A stretch of 12,482 nt of DNA from contig DUZM01000075.1 in assembly GCA_013349485.1 (NCBI GenBank), forward strand, positions 1-12,482, read 5' to 3'. The notes beneath the pieces are model-generated. The model did not search any database and was not told the origin of the DNA. It saw only the letters and a program-made list of their open reading frames with translations. This document shows, in pieces, positions 6,434 to 12,482 of the stretch. Numbering within the stretch: the first letter of the stretch is position 1; each line of letters opens with the position of its first letter. Made by a program: the position numbers and the translations under genes. Source of the stretch: Candidatus Hydrogenedentota bacterium (GTDB lineage Bacteria; Hydrogenedentota; Hydrogenedentia; Hydrogenedentales; SLHB01).

Positions 6434-9357
6434 ACACTGTGCCGCGGTTCGTGTTCCCATGGGCGCTTGCGCTGTTATTGCTCGTCCCATGGACCATTTG
6501 GGTGGGGGCGCGCGTGCGGTCGCTATCCCCGTTCCGCAAATGGATTTCCGTGGGGCTTCGGACCCTCATGTTGCTTGCCTTGATCGGCGCGCTCGCCGGG
6601 GCCGAACTCGTCAAAACCAGCGACAAACTGGCCGTATTCTTCCTCGTAGACCACTCGAATAGCGTTCCCGAGGGAACCCGCCTGGCCGCTATCGAGCAAA
6701 TCCGAAGAACCTGCGAAATCTATATGAGCTCGAAAGACGAGGCCGGGCTCATTGTTTTCGGTGAAGAGCCGAGCATTGAACTCAACGTCGAGCCGACGCT
6801 CGAGTTCGAGAAAATCCTTTCCTACGTGGGCGGCGAGCAAACCGACCTCGCCGCATCGATCCGCCTGGCCCTCGCCGCCTTTCCCCAAGGCTATATGAAG
6901 CGGATCGTAGCCTATACAGATGGAAACGAGACCCGCGGCGCCGCACTCGAAGAAGCCAAACTCGCCCAAGCGGCCGGCGCGGAAGTCAACCTCGTCCCCC
7001 TTGCCATCGGACAGCCCCAAGAAGTGCGCGTCCGCGAGGTAACGGCCCCGAGCCGGGTGAGTACCGACGAGCCTTTCCAACTCCGAGCCGTCGTCTATGC
7101 GGAACAAGACTGCGAAGCGACAATACGCGTCTTCCAGCGCGTGGCCGGAGACGCCCCGCTGCCTATGCGGCCCCAAACGGTGACGCTTCAAGCCGGCGAC
7201 AATACGTTCTTGCTGCCGCAAGAGCTGCGGCGGCCCGGTTTCTACGAATACGAAGTCCTCGTCGAATCGGACGCGGACACCGTGTTGGCAAACAACGAGG
7301 GCCGGGCCTACACCGTCATTCAAGGCGAACCGGTCGTGCTGTATGTCGAGGCCAATCCGGAGCACAGCACCCGTCTTGGCCCGGCCCTCGAGGCCGAGGG
7401 ACTCCTCGTCGACGAGCACAATCCCGGGACCATGCCCATGTCGTTGGCGTTGCTACAGAATTACGACGCCATCGTCCTGTCGGACGTGAGCAGCACGGAT
7501 TTCTCGATCGAGCACATGAAACTTGTCGAGGCCCTGGTGCGCGATTTCGGCATCGGGCTGGTCATGGTGGGCGGCCCGAATAGTTACGGCGCGGGCGGCT
7601 ACCTCGATACGCCGATCGAGCGCGCCCTGCCCGTAGACATGGACCTCAAACAGCGCAAGATCCTCCCCCGCGGCGCCTTAATCCTAATTATGCACACCTG
7701 CGAGATGCCCGACGCCAACGCCTGGGCGCGCGACATTAGTCTCGCCGCGCTCCAGGTGTTGTCATCCCAGGACTTCATGGGCGCCTTGGGCTATATGCCG
7801 GGGGGCGACAACTGGATCTTTCCATTGGACCTCGTCCGCGACAAGTCGATGATGACACAAAGGCTTAAGCAGGCGAGCACCCAGATCGGCGATATGCCCG
7901 CGGTCGAACCCACCCTGCGAATGGCCTACGATGCGCTCGCAAACGCCGACGCCGCGGCCAAACGTGTCATCATGATCTCCGACGGCGACCCACAGGCCCC
8001 GTCGCGAGGACTCCTCAAGAGACTCGCAGATGCCAAGATTGCCGTCAGTACTGTCTGCATATCGCCGCACAGCGCCAACGATCAGGGCATGCTCCAGTGG
8101 GTGGCCAAGAGCACGGGCGGGGAATATTACTACGTGACCAACCCCAGAAACTTGCCGCAGATCTTCATCAAAGAGGCCGCCGTGGTAAAACGGGGCATGC
8201 TCATCGAAGAAGAGTTTGTCCCGAAGCCCAAGCACAGTTCCGAACTCCTGTTCGGGTTGGCGGACGATGGCCTGCCCGTCCTCCGCGGGTACGTCGCCAC
8301 CATGCCCAAGGACAGCGCCACCGTGCCCCTTGTCTCGCACGAAGACGACCCAATACTCGCCCATTGGCGCTACGGCCTCGGCAAGTCCGTCGCATTCACG
8401 TCCGATGTCACCAGCCGGTGGGCGACGGATTGGCTGCGGTGGCAAGGATTCAACGCGTTTTGGGCGAAGACGGTTCGCTGGGCCATGCGCGAAACATCGC
8501 CCACAACGTTCCGCGTGGACACGTTCGCGCGCGACGGCCTCGGCCACATCCGTGTCGACGCCGTGGACGATCAGGGCCGATTCGTTAACTTCCTGCGACC
8601 CGAGGGCGCGGTGACGGGCCCCGCCCCCGACTTTGCGCGCCAGCAAGTCGACCTGATTCAAACCGGCCCGGGCATTTACGAAGGCGCGTTTCCGCTGGAC
8701 AATCGCGGCGTGTACATGGTTAACCTGACCTACGTCAATCAAGACGGTTCGCAAGGTATGCTGCCCACGGGGCTCGCGCTCGGCTACTCGCGTGAGTACG
8801 AGTACAACACGACGAATCTGCCGCTGCTCGAGCAGATCGCGGCCGCGGGCGGCGGCGCGATTGTCGATCCATCGGACGATCCGTTCCAACACACGCTCGT
8901 AGCCACGCCGACCGTCACCCCGGTTTGGCAGTACCTGGTCGTTTTCGCCGCGTGTGTGTTCCCCTTCGAGATCTTTTTCCGGCGCGTGGTGATCAATTTC
9001 AACGCCGTTTACCTCTGGGCGATCGTCCTGCTCCGGAAACTGCCGCCGTTGGGGCGGCTCATCCCCGCGCCGGCGCGGAAGGAGCGCCCGCTTACGGGAT
9101 TCTACGGCGCTGCTCCCTCGAGGGAATTCGAGTACGCCGACGCGGAGGCGGCCCCCATTCGCTCGTTCGGTCTCGTGGTCGAGGAGCGGCCCATGGCCGT
9201 AGGCGAAACGCCGGCGCCCGGGACCCCGCAGGCTGCCGCGCAACGAACGGCCGGCCGAACCGAGTACACCCAAAAACTGCTCGCGGCAAAAGCCCGCGCG
9301 TTGGCACAGAGAAAGAAAGGTCGCGACGGCGACAAGAAGGATAAGGAGAATCCATAA
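6427..9357 (+). CDS. Large membrane protein: VWA, amidotransferase-like fold and degenerate second VWA
   Basis: This 976-residue protein opens with two hydrophobic helices (about 9-28 and 42-60), then a VWA domain (about 67-195) with intact MIDAS residues D75-S77-S79, T139 and D165. Residues about 200-300 look like an Ig-type beta domain (VTAPSRVSTDEPFQLRAVVY). Residues 302-405 resemble a class I glutamine-amidotransferase fold (VVLYVEANPEHS, GLVMVGGPNSYGAGGY) without a recognisable catalytic Cys. A second VWA-like domain (about 415-590) keeps ISDGD at 517-521 but has HTCEM (423-427) where DxSxS should be. A beta-rich segment (600-830), a final hydrophobic helix (835-853) and a basic cytoplasmic-type tail follow. 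Such proteins sit beside MoxR and DUF58 genes in planctomycete-like genomes; they are presumed metal-dependent adhesion or assembly factors. The start is TTG, overlapping the upstream stop; its own stop shares one base with the moxR ATG. The function is not experimentally defined to my knowledge. Confidence 0.88.
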   Translation: MLNTVPRFVFPWALALLLLVPWTIWVGARVRSLSPFRKWISVGLRTLMLLALIGALAGAELVKTSDKLAVFFLVDHSNSVPEGTRLAAIEQIRRTCEIYMSSKDEAGLIVFGEEPSIELNVEPTLEFEKILSYVGGEQTDLAASIRLALAAFPQGYMKRIVAYTDGNETRGAALEEAKLAQAAGAEVNLVPLAIGQPQEVRVREVTAPSRVSTDEPFQLRAVVYAEQDCEATIRVFQRVAGDAPLPMRPQTVTLQAGDNTFLLPQELRRPGFYEYEVLVESDADTVLANNEGRAYTVIQGEPVVLYVEANPEHSTRLGPALEAEGLLVDEHNPGTMPMSLALLQNYDAIVLSDVSSTDFSIEHMKLVEALVRDFGIGLVMVGGPNSYGAGGYLDTPIERALPVDMDLKQRKILPRGALILIMHTCEMPDANAWARDISLAALQVLSSQDFMGALGYMPGGDNWIFPLDLVRDKSMMTQRLKQASTQIGDMPAVEPTLRMAYDALANADAAAKRVIMISDGDPQAPSRGLLKRLADAKIAVSTVCISPHSANDQGMLQWVAKSTGGEYYYVTNPRNLPQIFIKEAAVVKRGMLIEEEFVPKPKHSSELLFGLADDGLPVLRGYVATMPKDSATVPLVSHEDDPILAHWRYGLGKSVAFTSDVTSRWATDWLRWQGFNAFWAKTVRWAMRETSPTTFRVDTFARDGLGHIRVDAVDDQGRFVNFLRPEGAVTGPAPDFARQQVDLIQTGPGIYEGAFPLDNRGVYMVNLTYVNQDGSQGMLPTGLALGYSREYEYNTTNLPLLEQIAAAGGGAIVDPSDDPFQHTLVATPTVTPVWQYLVVFAACVFPFEIFFRRVVINFNAVYLWAIVLLRKLPPLGRLIPAPARKERPLTGFYGAAPSREFEYADAEAAPIRSFGLVVEERPMAVGETPAPGTPQAAAQRTAGRTEYTQKLLAAKARALAQRKKGRDGDKKDKENP

Positions 9358-10352
9358 TGGACGTTCAACAGACTGCCGAACAGTTCCGCGAAGAATTCAA
9401 ACAGCTTCGCGCGGAGATCGCCAAAGTCATCGTCGGCGCTGAGGGGATTGTGGAAGGCGTGTTGACCTCGGTGTTCGCAGGCGGCCACTGTCTGCTCGAG
9501 GGCGTGCCGGGCCTTGGCAAAACGATGCTGGTCCGAACCTTGAGCGAGGCCTTGGACCTCAAGTTCTCGCGCATACAGTTCACCCCCGACCTCATGCCCG
9601 CCGATATCATCGGCACAAACATGATCGTCGAGGACGAACAAGGCAACCGCGAGTTCCGGTTCCGTCACGGCCCCATTTTCGGAAACATCATTCTCGCCGA
9701 CGAGATCAACCGCGCGACGCCCAAAACGCAGTCCGCCCTGCTCGAAGCCATGCAGGAACATACCGTATCCGTTGCGCTGACCGTGCATCGTCTCGAGGAA
9801 CCGTTCTTCGTTCTGGCCACGCAAAACCCCATCGAGATGGAGGGAACCTACCCGTTGCCCGAAGCGCAACTCGATCGGTTCTTTTTCAAGTCCATCGTGG
9901 ACTATCCGTCGCACAGCGAACTCACCGAGATCGTCAATCGAACCACGCACGGCGAAATGCCAAAGGGCGAGAAAGTGATGGACGGCCGTACTATCAACAA
10001 GTGGCAGGCCTTTGTCCGCGATGTGCCCGCAGCGCCCCAAGTCACGGACTATGCCGTGCGCCTCGTCCTGGCCACGCACCCGAAAGGCGAACTGGCCACG
10101 GACATGGTCAACCGATACGTCCGATACGGCTCGAGTCCGCGCGGCGCACAGGCCCTGTTGCTGGCCGGCAAAGTCACCGCATTGCGTGAGGCGCGGTTCA
10201 ATGTCAGTTTCGACGACATCAAACACGCCGCGCCCCCGGCGCTCCGGCACCGCATCCTGGTGAACTTCGAGGCCGAAGCCGACGGCGTTACGTCCGATCA
10301 GATCGTCGCAGACCTCCTCGGAAAAGTAAGCCAAGCCGCTAAAGTGGCGTAA
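9357..10352 (+). CDS. moxR: MoxR-family AAA+ ATPase
   Basis: The 331-residue protein has the full MoxR signature: Walker A GVPGLGKT (49-56), FTPDLMPADIIG (75-86), Walker B IILADEIN (111-118), sensor 1 LATQNP (153-158), an arginine finger in AQLDRF (170-175) and sensor 2 in SPRGAQ (260-265). Length is normal for the family. MoxR proteins are cytoplasmic hexameric ATPases thought to act as chaperones that load metals or remodel VWA-containing partners; here the partners are encoded directly on both sides. The ATG overlaps the upstream TAA (TAATG), with AAGGAG eight bases before it. All motifs needed for ATP hydrolysis are present, so it should be active. The specific substrate is inferred from neighbours only. 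Confidence 0.96.
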   Translation: MDVQQTAEQFREEFKQLRAEIAKVIVGAEGIVEGVLTSVFAGGHCLLEGVPGLGKTMLVRTLSEALDLKFSRIQFTPDLMPADIIGTNMIVEDEQGNREFRFRHGPIFGNIILADEINRATPKTQSALLEAMQEHTVSVALTVHRLEEPFFVLATQNPIEMEGTYPLPEAQLDRFFFKSIVDYPSHSELTEIVNRTTHGEMPKGEKVMDGRTINKWQAFVRDVPAAPQVTDYAVRLVLATHPKGELATDMVNRYVRYGSSPRGAQALLLAGKVTALREARFNVSFDDIKHAAPPALRHRILVNFEAEADGVTSDQIVADLLGKVSQAAKVA

Positions 10353-10370
10353 GAAGACAAGGAGAGATTA

Positions 10371-10504
10371 GGACTTCTTTCTTTTTAGAAAAAAAGAAAG
10401 AAGCAAAGAAAAACCAAGGGCGCTTACGGACAATTAAGTAAAGATTTCCGTTTTCTTTGGAAAAGGATCGGTGAGACTTTTCTTTCACCAAAAGAAAGAT
10501 GTCC
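10371..10504. mobile_element. A+T-rich 134-bp element with 15-bp imperfect terminal inverted repeats (MITE-like)
   Basis: GGACTTCTTTCTTTT at 10371-10385 is matched in inverse at 10490-10504, AAAAGAAAGATGTCC, with 14 of 15 positions complementary. By hand count the 180-base moxR-DUF58 gap is about 38% G+C (about 35% for 10371-10500), far below the surrounding genes. There is no coding capacity. I see no clear target-site duplication. It could be a small non-autonomous transposon, a REP-like dispersed palindrome, or an operon-internal RNA processing element. No database repeat name is assigned. Confidence 0.5.
10374..10403 (+). repeat. Perfect 13-bp hairpin, polypyrimidine/polypurine arms
   Basis: CTTCTTTCTTTTT (10374-10386) and AAAAAGAAAGAAG (10391-10403) are exact reverse complements around an AGAA loop. 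It lies 22 bases after the moxR stop. No U-tract follows, so it is not a standard intrinsic terminator; in the transcript it could stabilise the moxR 3' end or be an RNase site. A second, weaker hairpin (TTTCTTT 10479-10485 with AAAGAAA 10491-10497, five-base loop) lies at the other end of the same element. Confidence 0.8.
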
Positions 10505-10532
10505 CCGAGCAAGAAAGTATAGGCAGAATCGT

Positions 10533-11426
10533 ATGGCGACGACGCAATCGAAACGGGTGTTGGACGCGGAGTTTCTGCGCAAACTCGAACGGTTGGCGAT
10601 TTTGGCCAAGCGGGTGCAGCTCGGCGCGTCCAAAGGCGAGCGGCGAAGCAAACGAAAAGGCAGCAGCGTCGAGTTCGCCGACTACCGCGGGTATGTCCAG
10701 GGCGACGACTTGCGTCACGTCGACTGGAACATCTTCGGCCGGCTCGAGGCGCTCTACCTGAAACTGTTCGAGGAACAGGAGGACTTGACCGTCCACCTCC
10801 TGATCGATGCAAGCCGCTCAATGAGTTTCGGCACGCCCCCAAAAATCGATTTCGCGTGCAGACTTGCCGCCGCCATCGGCTACGTCGCCCTTGCAAGCTT
10901 CGACCGCGTGACAATCGATGCATTCTCCGGCGCAGAAACAAGAAGCCTGCGGCCGATTCGCGGAAAGCCGTCCGCGCACAAGCTGTTCGCGTTCATCGAA
11001 TCCATCGAGGCCGATGCAGAAACCTTCCTCGAACCGTCATGCCGGGCCCACATCGTTCGCCGGCGTGCCAAAGGCGTCGCGGTGCTGATCTCAGACTTTT
11101 TTGATCCCGAAGGCTATGAGGGGTGCCTCCGGCGACTGATGCAATCGGGCTCCGACCCGTACGCCATCCAAGTCCTGGCGCCCGAGGAACTCGATCCCGA
11201 ACTCGCGGGCGACCTGAAACTCTTGGACTGCGAGACGGATACGTTCTGCGAAATATCCGTCAGCCGCGCGTTGCTCAAGCGGTACGAGCAGAACCGGGAC
11301 GGGTTCTTTGACGCCATTCGCCGATACTGTGTGGCGCGGGGCATCGGCCATTTCGTCGTATCGAGCGCGGCCCCCATCGAGCAACTCACGCTCGATGTCC
11401 TCCGAAAGGGAGCTATGCTGAAATGA
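10533..11426 (+). CDS. DUF58 domain protein with VWA fold
   Basis: The 297-residue protein carries the DUF58 hallmark at 43-70: GSSVEFADYRGYVQGDD then LRHVDWNIFGR, matching the G-x-E-F-x-x-x-R-x-Y-x-x-GDD-x-R-x-x-DW pattern. A VWA-like domain follows with MIDAS residues D92-S94-S96 (LIDASRSM) and D188 (ISDFF), so metal binding is likely. No transmembrane segment or signal peptide is seen, so it is cytoplasmic, unlike the longer DUF58 proteins with N-terminal helices. DUF58 proteins regularly pair with MoxR ATPases and BatA-type VWA proteins and probably form the cytoplasmic link between them. The ATG at 10533 has only a weak AGG nine bases upstream, and the leader is the A+T-rich element, which may reduce its expression relative to moxR. 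Its stop overlaps the next start (ATGA). Confidence 0.93.
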   Translation: MATTQSKRVLDAEFLRKLERLAILAKRVQLGASKGERRSKRKGSSVEFADYRGYVQGDDLRHVDWNIFGRLEALYLKLFEEQEDLTVHLLIDASRSMSFGTPPKIDFACRLAAAIGYVALASFDRVTIDAFSGAETRSLRPIRGKPSAHKLFAFIESIEADAETFLEPSCRAHIVRRRAKGVAVLISDFFDPEGYEGCLRRLMQSGSDPYAIQVLAPEELDPELAGDLKLLDCETDTFCEISVSRALLKRYEQNRDGFFDAIRRYCVARGIGHFVVSSAAPIEQLTLDVLRKGAMLK

Positions 11427-12482
11427 ACTTCCTGAGCGCGATAACGGGTTTCTTCTCGGGGACGTTTCTTACGCCGTTGTTCTTTTGGTTTCTGTGGTTG
11501 ATCCCGGTGGTGATTCTGCTTTATCTGCTCAAACTGCGGCGAACCGAGGTCGTGATCTCGAGCACGATGCTCTGGCGGAAAAGCCTCCAGGACCTCACGG
11601 CCAACGCGCCCTTTCAGCGGCTGCGGAAGAATCTGCTTCTGTTTCTGCAAATCCTTATCCTGCTTGCGCTTGTGGCGGCGCTTGCCCGGCCGTTCATGCG
11701 CGCGGAAGGGGCTGCAGGCGCGAACATCTGCCTGCTCGTGGACTGCTCGGCCAGCATGCAAACCCTCGAGGGCGAGACGACCCGGCTCGACTTGGCCAAG
11801 GAGAAAGCGCTCGCGCTCGTCAATGAGATGAAACGGGGCGACAAGGCCATGGTGGTCACCTTTGGCCACGGCGCGACGGTCGCGTGCGAACTGTCGGACG
11901 ACCGGGTCAGGCTGCGCCGGGCCATTCGAGCCATCGAGGCCGGCGACACGCGCACGTCGATTCGGGACGCCCTGCTTGTGGCCCACTCGCTAAAGCTCCA
12001 GAACGCCGACCTAAGGCTTGTGATCCTCTCGGACGGCAATATCGCCGACATCAAGGAACTCGGAACGCGGGTGCCCGACGCCACGTTTGTGAGTTTCAGC
12101 CAAGTCGGCGAGAGCACAAACAACGCCGGGATCGTCGGATTCAGCCTGCGCAAACCGCAGGAGGGACAGGGCGAGCAACAGACCTTCGCCCTGGTCCACA
12201 ACGCCCACACGGAGCCGCTCGAGACCACGCTCTCGCTCTTGGAGGAGGGGCGGAAGGTCAACGAGCGGCGCCTCGTGCTCCCGCGAGGCGAGAGCCAGGT
12301 GGCCATCGCCACCATCCCCGAAACCGAGGGCACACGCGAGTTCCGCCTCGTCCTCCCCCTGTTCGACGACGAGGTGAACACCGAGAACAACGAGGCGCGC
12401 GTGAGCGTGAAGGTGGTCAAGCGAACGCTCCGCGTGCTCCTCATCGCGGGCAACCCGGGCCGCGAATACTTCTACCTGGTGC
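11423..12482 (+). CDS. BatA-type VWA membrane protein, C-terminal part outside the window
   Basis: The frame from the ATG at 11423 is open for 353 codons to the right edge. Residues 1-90 form the BatA N-terminal region: a helix at about 17-36, the KLRRTEVVISSTMLWRK motif (37-53), and a second helix at about 70-88. A VWA domain (about 100-230) follows with D107-S109-S111, T176 or T178, and D204 (LSDGN), a complete MIDAS. Residues 235-335 look like a beta-sandwich (ENNEARVSV end motif). VLLIAGNPGREYFYLV (338-353) begins what should be an amidotransferase-like fold, as in the 976-residue neighbour. The ATG overlaps the DUF58 TGA and is preceded by GGGAG at ten bases, so the two are translationally coupled. 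The VWA domain should lie between two membrane segments, as in BatA/BatB proteins, if a C-terminal helix follows outside the window. Molecular function is unproven for the family. Confidence 0.92.
   Translation, partial: MNFLSAITGFFSGTFLTPLFFWFLWLIPVVILLYLLKLRRTEVVISSTMLWRKSLQDLTANAPFQRLRKNLLLFLQILILLALVAALARPFMRAEGAAGANICLLVDCSASMQTLEGETTRLDLAKEKALALVNEMKRGDKAMVVTFGHGATVACELSDDRVRLRRAIRAIEAGDTRTSIRDALLVAHSLKLQNADLRLVILSDGNIADIKELGTRVPDATFVSFSQVGESTNNAGIVGFSLRKPQEGQGEQQTFALVHNAHTEPLETTLSLLEEGRKVNERRLVLPRGESQVAIATIPETEGTREFRLVLPLFDDEVNTENNEARVSVKVVKRTLRVLLIAGNPGREYFYLV

Noticed and set aside
5456..10334. Long open frames on the minus strand (5456-6490, 7762-9273 and 9102-10334) opposite the NHL, VWA and MoxR genes
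   Set aside because: They are antisense to genes with clear family motifs, lack recognisable domains and are expected in G+C-rich coding DNA.
10374..10403. moxR hairpin read as an intrinsic terminator
   Set aside because: The stem is A-T rich and followed by GCAAAG, not a T-run; DUF58 downstream is functionally tied to moxR.

Overview
The window is G+C-rich bacterial DNA, densely coded, with two oppositely oriented blocks. Gene content fits a Gram-negative-type bacterium from a planctomycete-like lineage (PVC or Hydrogenedentes type): a MoxR / DUF58 / BatA-VWA operon with very large VWA-plus-amidotransferase-like proteins, and a rubrerythrin/rubredoxin peroxide-defence set typical of anaerobes or microaerophiles. 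The lineage is an inference from protein style only; there is no rRNA or tRNA here.

Left block (1-3519, minus strand; listed in transcription order, right to left): rubrerythrin (3519-3019); a double-rubredoxin-like module fused to an NAD(P)H/FAD oxidoreductase (2827-1328); and a GAF-PAS-PAS sensory protein (1084 to beyond the left edge) with its own candidate promoter. The first two form a plausible electron chain from NAD(P)H through FAD and rubredoxin centres to the rubrerythrin diiron site, reducing hydrogen peroxide.

Divergent control region (3520-3827): a good sigma70-like promoter (3669-3697) faces right, followed by a leader carrying a 17-bp tandem repeat and a strong ribosome binding site.

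Right block (3828-12482, plus strand) is one probable operon: a membrane-anchored coiled-coil protein with a Cys/Gly-rich patch; an NHL-repeat lipoprotein with a twin-arginine signal; a 976-residue membrane VWA / amidotransferase-like / second VWA-like protein starting at TTG; a MoxR AAA+ ATPase; a DUF58 protein; and a BatA-type VWA membrane protein running off the right edge. Four of the five junctions are tight, three of them with overlapping stop and start codons. The exception is the moxR-DUF58 gap, which holds an A+T-rich 134-bp element with 15-bp imperfect terminal inverted repeats, like a small non-autonomous mobile or dispersed repeat. The MoxR ATPase probably acts on, or with, the VWA proteins at the membrane. 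The NHL lipoprotein and the coiled-coil protein are the less usual partners and make this operon the most interesting part of the window.
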